Made by a program: the position numbers and the translations under genes | In this document: piece after piece, positions 1 to 10,464 of the stretch | Layout of the letters: each line of letters begins with the position of its first letter | Position numbering within the stretch: the first letter of the stretch is position 1 | The notes under the pieces: generated by a model | Database searches by the model: none | What the model saw: only the letters and a program-made list of their open reading frames with translations | What the model was told of the DNA's origin: nothing | Assembly (NCBI GenBank): GCA_027422505.1 | Contig: JAPQWV010000002.1 | Coordinates: forward strand, 21,956,001-22,020,000 | DNA: 64,000 nucleotides | Origin: Craterostigma plantagineum | Lineage: Eukaryota; Streptophyta; Magnoliopsida; Lamiales; Linderniaceae | Direction of reading: 5' to 3'

Positions 1-132
1 GTACAAGTATTTATACCAAACAAACTTGGTATAAATATCAAACTAGTCCTAATCTAATGACTACTATAAATAAAGCCCCTAATTACAAGAACAGGTAATT
101 AAATCAATGCACAATTAATATAGTATTCTACA
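1..132 (-). repeat. Truncated LTR, family A
   Basis: Reverse-complement match to the LTRs at 16507-16857, 26741-27086, 47526-47870 and 58681-59029. It contains the palindromic TATA element (9-36) and ends at 132 with the complement of the family's TGTAG start. The rest lies outside the window, so this may be the edge of a full element or a solo LTR. The sequence just right of 132 is only weakly like a polypurine tract. Confidence 0.85.
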
Positions 133-359
133 CACCACTTGGGGATATAACCTCTATAAAATTCCCGTCTCGCATTTACTTTACAATTATTTCCTTTTTG
201 CAGTAGCAGACCCGACACACATCTGACGTAATTAGGATATGTTAGGCATACTTATCATAAGCATTAGTAGGTATTTCTAAGTAACTACATCTTAGGACTT
301 GTGAAATGAAGAAGCATAAATTTTTATAAGCCTAATTCGCCCCCTCTTACGCACATTTT
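133..359. other. Unassigned AT-rich sequence
   Basis: No coding signal, terminal repeat or RNA gene seen. It lies between the LTR remnant and the decayed integrase and may be further decayed internal sequence of the same Copia relic. Confidence 0.4.
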
Positions 360-1340
360 TATCTTCACTCAAACCCCAATATGTTCATATCCTCCATCAG
401 TTCAGAATTCTCTAATGTTCGATTAACATCCACTTCAACATATCATGTTCTTTTTTAGGCACCTCAATTTCGATTTCTTAAGCTTTAACTTTCAGCACCT
501 TCAGACACATTCATATGTTCTAGAATCTGTTCGAGTATAGAATTAATACTTTTATTAAAGGAATACTACGACTTAATATGCTTTTCCTCATCCCCTTGTA
601 AAGCACCATAACTTGTATTCCTCTAACCTTCAAGGTAATCCAAAAACATGTACTTTAGAGCCTTAAATTATTAATATATGTAATCCATGTTAGTTCCTGG
701 CCACATGTGATTTAAGGTTTTGAATTCCACAATGCCGAGGGACACTTAGCAATTGTTGTTGCATCCTCTGCCCAAACCACCTTAGGTAGTAGCTTTGAAC
801 ACAACAGAAACCTCACGCATTCAATGTTCGAATAAACCTTGCAGCGAGTTCAGTTATGTTGTGATGTTCCTGCCACGACTTTATGTCTTTGAATCCCTTG
901 TTTGTTTCTTAAAGTCCTTAAACAAAATTCAAGATTGTTGTATATTTTTTGTTACTTTGATCATTTTGTTGGTATATTTCACAACTAAAACCTTTTACTG
1001 CTTACACGTTTCAAGAGCTTCATTCTTAGTTTCCAGAATGACTCTCCATACCTTCCTTGAGTGATCATTGGTTATACTGAGGAAGCATCACCCACCCAAG
1101 TGTGAATCAGCCTTGAGGGACCTCAGCGATATGAATGTACATAATCTAATGCACCTTTTGCATTAAAATTGCAAGAACCTAACCCATATGATTTTTCCAG
1201 TACACATGTTCCACATGATTTCTTTGATCCTATCAATGCCTCTCTCATATGCCATGTTTGGACAGTTCTTGCAAATACTCGCTTGTGTGTAATAACCTCT
1301 CATGCCACAGTGAGGCTTTATCAACTTAATCCGTGCTTAC
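360..1340 (-). pseudogene. Decayed Copia pre-integrase/integrase relic
   Basis: Minus-strand frames, read in pieces, give landmarks of a Tnt1-like Copia integrase in the right order from high to low coordinates: a pre-integrase LWHERL, then ALDYVHS and GPSR (about 1080-1140), NDHSRKVW (near 1060), the QQN-type core region (about 830-870), LPKVVWAEDA (about 750-780), and YMFLDYLEG with a KLW-like stretch (about 590-660). Every segment needs a frameshift or stop skipped. The plus-strand open frames at 795-1064 and 1169-1402 are shadows of this relic. No RT or LTR of this copy was found. Confidence 0.75.
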
Positions 1341-1396
1341 AATTAGAAATTACTACTTGCTTAATACAAAACACATACCAACACTCTTGCACCTTT

Positions 1397-2124
1397 TGTT
1401 AAATTTGAAGGAAGAAAATCAACGCAGTTTTGATATTTCTCAGCTCAAGGAAGGAGAAAGCTCGGCAGCTGAAGCAGAGCTGAAAACGAAGTCAGAAAAT
1501 CAGGATGGTAAAAGGTCACGGCCGTGCCCTTGGATGTAGCTGACCGTGACTCGTGGCAGAAAAGTGGTTTGGGCGATCTGTAGGGAGTCACGGCCGTGAA
1601 GGTCACTGCGAGTGCCCGTGACTCACGGTAGAAACAAGGCTTGGGCGATCTGTAGGGAGTCACGGCCGTGAAGGTCACTGCGAGTGCCCGTGACTCACGG
1701 CAGAAACAAGGCTTGGGCGATCTGTTGGGCGTCACGCCCGTGAAGGTCACTGCGCGTGCCTGTGAATATCGACAGTGGCTGAAAGAAAGGAGCTCGACAC
1801 CTTCGCGGCCGTGAAGGTGTCTAATCGAGGCCGTGAACGCATTCCAACGGCATGTCACGCGCCAAATAGAGGATCGACTCTTTGCATATAAAGAGCGCAT
1901 TTTCACAGAGTTGTTAATTATCCAAAAAGAATGTTCTTAATCAGTTTGATTTCATCTTCTCTCAGTGAGGGTTTATCTTTAGGCGCGAAGTAGCACAGTG
2001 ATGTGTGTGTAATCTCCATCTTGTATCTTCCTCGTCGATAATAAAAGATCGCCCGATTTCTCCCGTGGAGTAGGATTGTGAAAATCCGAACCACGTTATA
2101 TTGATTGTTTTGTTCCAAATTTCA
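1397..2124 (+). repeat. 5' LTR of C1
   Basis: Starts TGTTAAATTTG, identical to the start of the 3' LTR copy at 6665, and ends in CA two bases before the primer-binding site. It contains an internal 72-bp tandem repeat. A TATAAAG-like box at about 1888 followed by the U5 region fits a promoter in this LTR. Confidence 0.88.
1516..1782 (+). repeat. 72-bp tandem repeat in the C1 LTR
   Basis: Three to four imperfect units. The phrase TTGGGCGATCTG recurs with a 72-bp period (near 1568, 1640 and 1712). Each unit carries TCACGGCCGTGA or a variant (exact at 1588-1599 and 1660-1671), then a half-site CCCGTGAC and GGCAGAAA. The 3' LTR fragment keeps the first unit before it is cut off. Confidence 0.9.
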
Positions 2125-2126
2125 TA

Positions 2127-2138
2127 TGGTATCAGAGA
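2127..2138 (+). other. Primer-binding site of C1
   Basis: TGGTATCAGAG directly after the LTR, the usual plant Copia site complementary to the 3' end of initiator Met tRNA, where minus-strand DNA synthesis would start. Confidence 0.85.
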
Positions 2139-2216
2139 AATTTCTCGGAACTGCGCAGTTTTTGGTTTTAATTTGAAGTACCTTGCGTTCATCAACTTCA
2201 AGATTGTTCACCAGCA

Positions 2217-2390
2217 ATGTCGTCTGAGATGAATTCAACCAATGAAGATCAAATTCCTACACAGAATCAAAATCAGATGTCGTCTGCTGCTATTAATTCT
2301 GGTAATCCGGATGACCCTTTCTTTCTTGGCAACAATGACAATTCGGGGCAGCTTCTTGTACACGAAAAGCTAAATGGTGACAACTATTAA
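2217..2390 (+). pseudogene. C1 gag N-terminus, broken
   Basis: ATG at 2217 follows the leader and opens a typical Copia gag start (MSSEMNST, then NPDDPFF, then KLNGDNY) that ends in a stop at about 2390. The tryptophan-containing stretch expected after GDNY is missing. In its place the DNA repeats an earlier segment: 2292-2320 (AATTCTGGTAATCCGG) recurs as 2386-2414 (AATTTTGGTAATCCGA). That suggests template slippage or a strand transfer during reverse transcription. The rest of gag continues in another frame. Confidence 0.75.
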
Positions 2391-4089
2391 TTTTGGTAAT
2401 CCGAATGACCCTTTCATCAATGGTGAGTTGGTTCCGCCAGCTGCAACAGACACGGATAAGGTCAATTCTTGGAAGAGAAACAACAATATAATCATATCTT
2501 GGATCCTAAACGCTGTGTCAAAGGAGATATCTGCGAGTATCTTATATAACTCAACAGCGAAGGATGTCTGGACTGATCTTCAAGAAAGGTATGGACAGAC
2601 CAACGGACCAAGGATCTTTCAGCTGAAGAAGGACCTCATTAATCTGACTCAGGGGTCAAGTAGTGTGGCAACTTACTTCACGAGGCTTAAAACCCTCTGG
2701 GATGAGCTTGCCAGCTTTCGGCCACCATATCAGTGTACTTGTGGGGGCATCAATGTCTTCAAGAGCCACATGAAAGAAGAGTATGTTCTTACCTTTCTAA
2801 TGGGGTTGAATGAGTCTTATTCACAGGTTCGAGGGCAGATTCTGCTGATGGATCCACTACCTGCCATCAATAAAGTCTTTTCCCTGCTCATTCAAGAAGA
2901 AAGGCAAAGGTCAATGGTGCCAGGTGCTACAGGTGTGATGGAAGATCAAGTGAATAACATGGCCATGCTTACGGCTAAAGCAGACTGTCAGCCTCCAACT
3001 AAGAAGGGAGGATTCAATCCCAGGAAAGACTTGGCAAAACCATTATGCACCCATTGTAATAAGAGGGGGCACACCATGGACACATGTTATCAGCTGCATG
3101 GTTTTCCACCAGGATATAGGCAGCAGAACAGGTTCAAGAATGGGCGGATAAAGCAGGTCTCAACCTGTGATGCTGTGGCAAAAGTAGAGCACCCTTTTGG
3201 GCAGGGCAGTCAGAGCTCAACTAATGGTGGAGATGCTGTGGTACAACTACAGCTAACTCCCTTCCAGCTGCAAGGGCTAAAGGCTCTGCTCAGCCAGCAA
3301 GTGTCCAACAATCCACACAACAGTGCAGATTCAACACAACTAACTGAAAAAGGGAGTACAGGTTCATGCTTATCTTTTAATTTCCCTGAACTAATTGACT
3401 CTAATTATTGGCTTGTGGACTCTGGAGCTACTATGCATGTTTGTGGTAATAAAAGAATGCTTAGAGACCTGCATGAGATAGTAGAGTCTAGAGTAATATT
3501 ACCTGACAGTAGAATAATCAGAGTAGACAAAACTGGTAGTTTTAGGCTAAACCAGTTCATTACATTGACTAATGTGCTTTTTGTACCACAGTTTAACTTT
3601 AACCTCATATCAGTAAGTGCTTTGGCTAACAGTAGTGCATGTAAGTTCCTTTTTGAAGCTAATAGGTTTCAGATACAGGGCCCCTCTATGCAAGTGATTG
3701 GCAAGGGTGATCAAGTAGCTGGGCTTTATATCATGCGAGCAGATTTGCGCTTTACTGCCTCCATTGACCTTTCACAGTGCCAGTTCTTGAATAAAATGAC
3801 AGGAGATCTATGGCATAAAAGGCCAGGTCATCCTATCAATAGGGTTTTAGATGTACTCAAAGATACCTTGAAGCATGACAGTTTGTTTGACTCATATTGT
3901 AAAATCTGCCCCCTCTTGAAGCAGAAAAGCAATAAGTTCCCTAATGATGATAAGCAAGTCTGCTCTCCTTTTGATCTTATACATTGTGATACTTGGGGCC
4001 CATTCCATGTTCCCTCATACCTAGGCTATCAATACTTCCTTACTATAGTTGATGACTACTCGAGATTCACATGGATTTTTCATGCTTAA
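2374..4089 (+). pseudogene. C1 gag, protease and integrase N-part
   Basis: 571-codon frame of a Copia polyprotein. Gag capsid-like region about residues 1-200. Zinc knuckle CTHCNKRGHTMDTC near residue 225 (C-X2-C-X4-H-X4-C), which binds genomic RNA. Protease active site WLVDSGATMHVC near 348. Pre-integrase motif LWHKRPGH, and the first integrase motif DLIHCDTWG with FLTIVDDYSRFTW at the end. The frame breaks at about 4080 inside the integrase and continues in the frame at 4049. The listed ATG is only the first Met of the open frame; gag really starts at 2217. The product would be virus-like-particle protein plus processing protease. Confidence 0.9.
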
Positions 4090-4843
4090 ACATAAATCAG
4101 AAGTTAAACAAGTCATGCACTTCTTTTTTGCCTTGATAGAAACGCAATTCGGTAGGAGGGTTAAAACCATGAGGACAGACAATGCTAAGGAGTTCAATAT
4201 GCAGGAACTGTTTAAAGAAAAGGGTATTATGCACCATAAGTCATGTGTACAGACACCACAGCAAAATGCTGTGGTGGAGAGAAAACACCAACATTTATTG
4301 AATGTGGCTCGTTCATTGTATTTCCAATCTGGTGTCCCAATTGAATTCTGGTCTGAATGTGCCTTATCTGCAATTTTTCTGATCAATAGGACCCCTTCAG
4401 TTAAGCTAAATGACAAGAGTCCTTTTGAGCTGTTATTTCAAAAACCTGTAGATTATAGTGTGTTGCGTATTTTTGGTTGTTTGTGTTTTTGTTCCACTCT
4501 TCCTGCAGGCAGAAAAAAGTTTGATGCCAGGGCTCGTGAGTGCGTCTTCCTTGGCTACCCGAGTGGAGTCAAAGGTTACAAAGTAATGGACCTCAGAACT
4601 AGGGAGGTGTTTATTTCTCGGGATGTTAAATTTCAGGAAGATGTCTTCCCATTCAAGGCAGGCCATACCTCAGAAATGAGGGATCCCTTCCCATCTCATG
4701 TATTACCCAAACCATACATGGAAGAGTCAGAGGTAGCAGACACATCACAGCCAGCATGCTCACTGCCATCTTGTTCCCAGCCGCTACCAGAGGCGCCAAC
4801 AGAGTTATCTGATCTTGCTCAGGATGCAGAGGGACGAAACTAG
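4049..4843 (+). pseudogene. C1 integrase core and C-terminal part
   Basis: Continues the integrase after the frameshift. The catalytic core shows the second acidic residue in RTDNAKEF and the downstream QQNAVVERKH motif that holds the third acidic residue. INRTPS, LRIFGCLCF and CVFLGYPSGVKGYKV follow, then FISRDVKF, all standard Copia markers. It would join the cDNA to host DNA. It ends at a TAG at 4841, past the conserved part. Confidence 0.9.
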
Positions 4844-5160
4844 GGAATTCATCAGACAGAGCTGGAAAGCTCTCTGCCCCAAGGAGTCCATCAGACAGAG
4901 CAGAGTCATTCCTTGCCCCAAAGCTGTCCTCAACCACAAGAGCCATACAGCCGAGTAAGAAGGGAGCAGAAGAGGCCAAGTTACTTAAGGGACTATTACT
5001 GCAATACCCAACCGGGAATGAGAATCCTTTATCCTATATCAGACCACTTGTCTTACCAGAGACTTTCTCCATAGACCAGTCTTATGTTAGCAGCATTTCC
5101 CTAGCAGAAGAGCCAAGGACATACACACAAGCAGTTAAATCTGAGAAATGGATTACAGCT
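4844..5160 (+). pseudogene. C1 integrase-RT linker
   Basis: Reading on in the integrase frame past the stop at 4841 gives a poorly conserved linker with SYLRDYYC and YPISDHLSYQ, typical just before Copia RT. A frameshift near 5070 then leads into the RT frame, whose first conserved residues (TYTQAVKSEKW) lie before the first Met at 5161. The RT coding region therefore really starts near 5075. Confidence 0.7.
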
Positions 5161-6363
5161 ATGGATGAAGAATTAAAGGCTCTAGAAGAAAATGGCACTT
5201 GGTCAATTGTGTCTCTGCCACAGGGTAAGAAGGCCATTCGAAATAGATGGGTATATAAGCTAAAGTTGAACTCAGAGGGTAACATTGAGAAGTACAAGGC
5301 AAGACTAGTTGCCAAAGGCTATGATCAAAAGGCAGGAATTGACTATATAGACACATTTGCGCCAGTTGCCAAACCTAACACGATTAAACTGGTTATTTCT
5401 CTAGCTGCAAAGCTGAACTGGAACTTGATCCAAATGGACGTCAACAATGCCTTTTTGAATGGTGATTTGTTGGAAGAGGTTTACATGGAGTTACCGCAGG
5501 GTCTTGCTTACAGTGCAGACAAGCTAGGACTTGACAATCCAGTGTGTAGACTACACAAGTCCTTATATGGTCTGAAACAATCTTCTCGGCAGTGGAATAT
5601 CAAATTCACTGATTCAGTTAAAGCCTTCGGTTTCAGACAAACACAATGCGACCATACATTGTTCATTAAAGGTCAGGGTGATCAGCTCGTACTACTCCTT
5701 GTGTATGTAGATGATATAATCATGGCTGGCCCTTCCACAGAGCTGATACAAGAAGCCAAAGATTTTTTGTGCAACTGTTTTAAAGTGAAGGACCTTGGTG
5801 AGTTGAAGTACTTCTTAGGAGTTGAAGTAGCAAGGAGTGAAAAGGGCATATATATCTCTCAGAGGCAGTATACATTACAGCTCCTACAAGAGGCTGGATA
5901 TCTGAACTCAAAGCCCCTGACAACTCCAATGAATCCAAGTGATAAGTTGACTGCTGATGAGGGAGAACAGCTTGCAGAACTTTTTCAGTATAGAAGGCTG
6001 GTGGGAAGACTGTTGTATTTAACCTTCACGAGACCTGACATCACCCTTGCAGTTCATAAACTCAGCCAATACATCGCAGCTCCTAGGACTAGTCACTTGA
6101 AGGCAGCACATCACCTGTTAAGGTATTTGAAAGGATCACCTGGGCAAGGCATCTTTTCCGACACAGAATTGGATTTAGGCTTGAGGGCTTTCTCAGATGC
6201 AGATTGGGGAGCTTGCCGAGATACAAGGAAGTCGGTTACAGGTTTCTGCACATTTTTAGGAGCATCTATGATCACCTGGAAAGCTAAGAAGCAGCCCACG
6301 GTTTCGAGATCTTCAACGGAGGCTGAATACAGGGCTCTTGGTGCCGTTTTAGCTATGGCTTAA
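5161..6363 (+). pseudogene. C1 reverse transcriptase and RNase H N-part
   Basis: 400 codons of Copia RT (RVT_2 type). Markers in order: WVYKLKLNSEG and KARLVAKGY near the start, FAPVAKPNTI, QMDVNNAFLNGDL (first catalytic Asp), SLYGLKQSSRQW, LLVYVDDIIMAG (YVDD catalytic pair), LGELKYFLGVE, RRLVGRLLYLTFTRPDI, then the RNase H start SDADWGACRDTRKSVTG and SRSSTEAEYRAL. It ends at TAA 6361 through a frameshift inside RNase H. Function would be copying the element RNA to DNA. Confidence 0.93.
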
Positions 6364-6367
6364 ACAT

Positions 6368-6670
6368 TTGCTTGAAGAACTGGGGATTGGCACGTCTCAA
6401 AAGCCAGTGATATACTGTGATAACTTGTTAGCTTTAATGCTGGCTTCGAACCCCAAGTTTCACGAAAAATCCAAGCATATAGAGATAGATGTGCACTTCA
6501 TTCGACATCATGTGGAAGTAGGTGATGTCAAACTGTTACCAGTAAGGTCAGAGTACCAACTCGCAGACCTGTTTACCAAACCTCTTACAGGCCCGCAGCC
6601 TCAGTTCTTACTAGCCAAGATGTCAGTAAGGAACCTATACCTTCCATCTTGCGGGGGGGGGGGGTGTTAA
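6368..6670 (+). pseudogene. C1 RNase H C-part
   Basis: Continues RNase H in a new frame: LLEELGI, VIYCDNLLAL (catalytic Asp), HEKSKHIEIDVHFIRHHV and the terminal QLADLFTKPL motif. The frame runs through the G tract into the first bases of the LTR, so the true end is near 6650. Confidence 0.9.
6653..6664 (+). other. Polypurine tract of C1 (12 G)
   Basis: An uninterrupted run of 12 G directly before the TG of the 3' LTR, in the position of the plus-strand primer. The run is unusually pure for this site; its length could vary between copies or be misassembled. Confidence 0.8.
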
Positions 6671-6848
6671 ATTTGAAGGAAGAAAATCAACGCAGTTTGA
6701 TATTCTCAGCTCAAGGAAGGAGAAAGCTCGGCAGCTGAAGCAGAGCTGAAAACGAAGTCAGAAAATCAGGATGGTAAAAGGTCACGGCCGTGACCTTGGA
6801 TGTAGCTGACCGTGACTCGCGGCAGAAAACTGGTTTGGGCGATCTGTA
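6665..6848 (+). repeat. 3' LTR of C1, truncated
   Basis: Matches 1397-1581 closely, including TCACGGCCGTGA at 6782-6793, then stops within GATCTGTA and passes into AT-rich palindrome-block sequence. Confidence 0.9.
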
Positions 6849-8341
6849 TTTTTCACAATTGGAACAATCGAAAATCTACGCACAGAATTAAGCAAAAGAT
6901 TATAAAATGTAGATGAAAACGAAGTTTAGACACACATGCTATTTCGATGAGATTAAAACATGTTTCTGTGTTTATCATGGTTAAAATCTGCATCCTAGGA
7001 TAGTTTAAGGGTTTTCGATCGTGATAAGGGTATCAATTATCTGCGTTCTTATAGCTCAATTGAAAGTCTGACTAAAACTCGGTTTTCAAACGTTTAAAGG
7101 TGTCGAAGAACTTTCTCGATCATAGACAGTTTCAATCGACTTTCAATTTGATTGTTGTTTGCATCGTAAAAGTTATTCGATCGCTAAATTCTTTGACTTA
7201 GTCAATAAGAGAAATAACGTAGATCGCAAATACTTACAATCGAGAAATCTGGTTTGATTTTATGCGAGCAAAATATTACTGAGTGAACAAAAGATTACCA
7301 TCGAAAACAGTAATTTCGATTTCAATTTTGTTCTCGGTCGAAAATTTCAGTGGCGATAAAATTTAATTTCTCGATCGTAATAGTACGTAGCGATGATTTT
7401 GATAGATCGAAAATTTTCTCGGCGAGTCACCTAGTTTCTCGCTGTCAATTTTCTCGATTGTTCTCGATCGAAAATATGTGAGTTTAAATCAATTAGTGGT
7501 CAATCTGAAAATATAAGAACACTTACCATCGAGAAACTAGATAGAAAATGTTATTTTCGATCATAAGGTTCTCGATCGTAAACAGTAATGGGCTTAGAAA
7601 TTGATAGTGTCGATAACGTCCAATCAGCCCACTTAAACGAAACTAATGCTTGCAGTCGAAAAATTATATCTCACGCAAAACCCTCATAACAGTGTCGACT
7701 GAAATTTCACGAGCGAAAAACTCAAACAGTAAAGACGAGTCTCAAAATCCTCAAAACTTTTTAATTTTCAACAGATTTTCGTCTTTCTAAGGTAGAATCG
7801 ACGCTTATTAGGTGTTTATTCACGCGCGGAAACTTTCTCGATCGTAAATTTACACAGAAATCAATTTTCTCCATCGTAAATTTACACGGAAATTTTTCAC
7901 GATCGAAAAATTTCTCGGCTACAATACTACACATATAACGTTCAACACTTAGGAAAATTTTCTAAGTTTTTTTCACTGTTGCCTACTATAACGAGTAAAC
8001 TTTCTCGATCGCAAAATAAAACGGAGATTTGAATTAGAAATCTGCACTTAAGAAATTAAAATTGTAAACTCAATTTTACGTGCGAGAAACTTCATGGGGT
8101 GAATAGTAGTGCTCAACACTTAGAAATTTTTCGACCAAAATTACATATATCTTATACACATATGTCGAAATGTTATTATCTCTTAAAAATTCACTTCGTA
8201 TGACCACATGTGCAGTCATGATCTCAATTATAAGTTTATCAGACACGCTATGACATAATGGATTATTGTGGTTTGATAAAATAAATTTTTGACTCAATAT
8301 TAATTCTTGAACTAATGTTTTTGTTTTTCAAATTGTTTTTC
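6849..8341 (+). repeat. CGATCG-rich noncoding block of element fragment A4
   Basis: About 1.5 kb with no coding signal. TTTCTCGATCG and its complement recur constantly. I counted eight CGATCG hexamers between 7016 and 8010 (for example 7016, 7178, 7372, 7465, 7839, 8005). The same kind of block precedes the accessory ORF in A1 (about 21480-23200) and A2 (62181-63900), so this is the internal region of an A-type element whose left part is lost. Confidence 0.8.
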
Positions 8342-9238
8342 AGATGGATCACTACCCTGCATACAACCACATCTACGACAAGACCTTGTATCTTAAGGTC
8401 CAGGACACCAATTTTTAACTCGATCTGACCACCTTTCGGTGTCCATTCTACAAGGCCATCCCCTCTGGCATGCCTTCGCAGTAACGGCATCAGTGCCAAT
8501 GGTCTACCTACTACAATTTTGGGGACGCATCAAAAGTGTCGTAGTTAAAGAAGCTTATAGCTTCACTACGGTGATCGGGACGAGGCATATCAGTATGAAC
8601 AAAAATGACTTTGGGCTCATCCTCGACCTCCCTTCAGTCACAACTATGACCCCTTACCAACAGATGCTGAGTTGGTGCAAGATTGCCTCCAAATGGGATA
8701 CCGTCTGCCGCTCATCAAGCTCGCACAAATGCAGAGCAACGGGATTCCTCATCCATGGAAGACACTCTTGGGCATTATAAACAAGTATCTATCACTGAAG
8801 CACGCGGGTTTTGACAAGGGCAACGGCCACCACGAACGATCTAGCATAGGAGATCAGACAAAAAGAGAACAAGCGCTCCAAGAACATGCCGTATGCGAGA
8901 TGGTTCTCGGTTATCATCAGACAACTCATGGAGATACACGAGAACATCCCTCGCCTGCCGCCTGGAAGAAACTACCAGCCACCACGCCTCAAATTCTTTC
9001 ATCACCCAAAGCTCACGGATTTAGATCAACCATCGATGGCCATTCTGTTCGAGCTGCTACATCTCGCCAACCCCATAAACTCTACCATCGGGAGAATCGT
9101 CTAACGGAACATATGATTCGAGGGCCCCCGACAGACTTCAATGTAAGCCCTCCCCAACAACAACACCCAAGCCCTGCGATGATCGATGCAGTGGTCCATG
9201 AGCTTGAACAGAAGCCTCTAGTCCAAGAGGCTCAACTG
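8342..9238 (+). pseudogene. Accessory ORF N-terminal part, broken (A4)
   Basis: Starts ATGGATCACTACC like the copies at 23200 and 62180 (minus strand). Over several frames it encodes the conserved aORF N-domain: NHIYDK, TFRCP, LWHAFAVTASVPMVYLLQFW, SFTTVIGTRHISM, IPHPWKTLLGIINKYLSLKH, GFDKGNGH, and later RWFSVIIRQLME and LPPGRNYQP. Stops and frameshifts occur near 8415 and 8460 and at several later points. It ends abruptly at 9238 before the Pro/Ser-rich middle. Function unknown; see the A1 copy. Confidence 0.8.
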
Positions 9239-9542
9239 TGACGCCCCGCCATCTACTACTATTTTCTTACACTAAATTTACGTGACTAAAAAAAACTATA
9301 AAATATATTACATATGAAACGCCGATAGAATTTTTCAATTTTACAAAGCACACCATACACGACTATACTACAATACAAACATTGTTCAGATTTTACATAC
9401 GATACAAACATATTTTACAAAAACACACGTATTTAAACATGACACCCGCCGCACAGGTCGCATCCATGTACACACCACCCTCAAAAGTCACCGGAAGTTC
9501 CAGAAGGTCCAGCCTCACTATCTAAGCGTTCACATACCGTGT
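9239..9542. other. Unassigned fragment between A4 and D1
   Basis: AT-rich, starting TGACGCCCCGCC. On the minus strand it looks like the end of an LTR or UTR of some other element, but no partner copy exists in the window and no coding region was seen. Confidence 0.4.
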
Positions 9543-9839
9543 TGTTGGTCCCGATTGCACCAAACAAGGAATCAAAGAGGCTTTGATGGAATGAATAAGG
9601 GAGAGGTTCTCACCTTCAAGTGTGTGTATTGTGTGAAAAATAGGATAAGCCTTTTGATCTTTGATTACCTTTCAAATGGTGTTGGTAATACCTTATATAC
9701 CACATAACCCTAGGTATATTAAAGGCCCAAACACCAAAAATTAAATAATTACATTCTAGTCCAAAGCCAAAACCAAGGGATAATTACAATTTTAATCACA
9801 AGACTTAAACTATTGACACAATCTATAAATATCCTAACA
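9543..9839 (-). repeat. 3' LTR of D1
   Basis: Reads TGTTAGGATATT...GGGACCAACA on the minus strand, bounded inside by a polypurine tract. A TATATAAGG-type box lies in an inverted repeat (9695-9719). No second copy lies in the window, so the boundary rests on TG...CA and the tract. Confidence 0.75.
9695..9719 (-). promoter_or_regulatory. Palindromic TATA element of D1 LTR
   Basis: Perfect 7-bp arms ATATACC / GGTATAT with an 11-nt spacer, overlapping the likely TATA box. Corresponds in position and in the core ATACC/GGTAT to the elements in the family A and E LTRs. Confidence 0.6.
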
Positions 9840-9850
9840 ATCTCCCCCTC
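9840..9850 (-). other. Polypurine tract of D1
   Basis: GAGGGGGAGAT on the minus strand, next to the LTR start. Confidence 0.8.
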
Positions 9851-9897
9851 TGTGTCAATTGTTGGGAGTCTTGGATCTTGGGCGTTGTGGTGGTGGA

Positions 9898-10323
9898 TCA
9901 GCGAGTGTGTGTTTCGCGAAGTCCTAACTTGAACTCGAAGGCACGGAGATTCCTTCGAAGCACGATTCGATCAGCTATGGCGTCAATAAACTTCGCGAAC
10001 TTGGAGCGGCAGTGTGGGTCTTCTTCCGAAAGTATGCGGCAAATTCTCATGAGTTTGTCTTGAATGATGGTGAGTGTTCCATCCGAGAATTTTGCCACTT
10101 CGGAGTAGCGTAGTAGCCTCATCTTTCCCTTGTAGTTCGAGTAGGCGACCGCTGGATCATCTCCGTCGATCACATCGCCCTCTCGGTAGTCGTTCGCGTT
10201 CTTGAAAGATGGGCGAGTCAGGTTCACCTTCTTCAGGTTGTGCTCTACCGCCATCTGCAGGTCGTGGGTGGCGTAGAATCTGACTTGTCGGAGCATGTGG
10301 CGCTTGAGAGCCACATAACCCAT
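9898..10323 (-). pseudogene. D1 accessory ORF, C-terminal domain
   Basis: 141 codons. Contains FYATHDLQMAVEHNLKKVN and, later, KFSDGTLTIIQDKLMRI and LRRNLRAFEFKLGLR at the end. These match the C-terminal domain of the A1 aORF (FAAHDLQMALESNMKKVN, KFCDGTLKVIRRNIEQRL, LRNYEHALGLR) at clearly diverged but alignable sequence. The stop lies about 45 bp before the polypurine tract, as in A1. It is helix-rich with many charged residues. The link to the 867-codon frame (10324-10464) is broken by a frameshift. Function unknown. Confidence 0.8.
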
Positions 10324-10464
10324 GGTGACCGGTTCAGCCCGTACGAGATGTCCCGAACTTCAGTCTGAACTGCTTCATAGATTCCAGCATGTTGTACAGA
10401 TCACCTAAGCGCAGATATTTGAAGTCCGCCTCGCTTACTTCACAGCAGCTCTCGTCCTGCCTCA

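Larger units (their letters stand above)
1397..6848 (+). mobile_element. Ty1/Copia retrotransposon C1
   Basis: Copia domain order gag, zinc knuckle, protease, integrase, RT, RNase H, with a 728-bp 5' LTR, a Met-tRNA-type primer-binding site and a 12-G polypurine tract before the 3' LTR. The 3' LTR stops after about 184 bp, where unrelated palindrome-rich sequence begins, so the element is truncated on the right. The polyprotein is broken by a gag rearrangement near 2390, a frameshift near 4080, a stop at 4841 and frameshifts near 5070 and 6360. It cannot be autonomous now. Confidence 0.93.

Noticed and set aside
1516..1782. CRISPR-like spaced repeats
   Set aside because: Plant retrotransposon LTR context, no unique spacers, no cas genes; the whole 72-bp unit is repeated.
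1445..1906. 153-codon minus-strand ORF
   Set aside because: It is produced by the 72-bp LTR repeats, whose length is a multiple of three, so the frame stays open. The peptide only mirrors the repeats.
4021..4416. 131-codon minus-strand ORF over C1 integrase
   Set aside because: Antisense shadow of conserved integrase codons.
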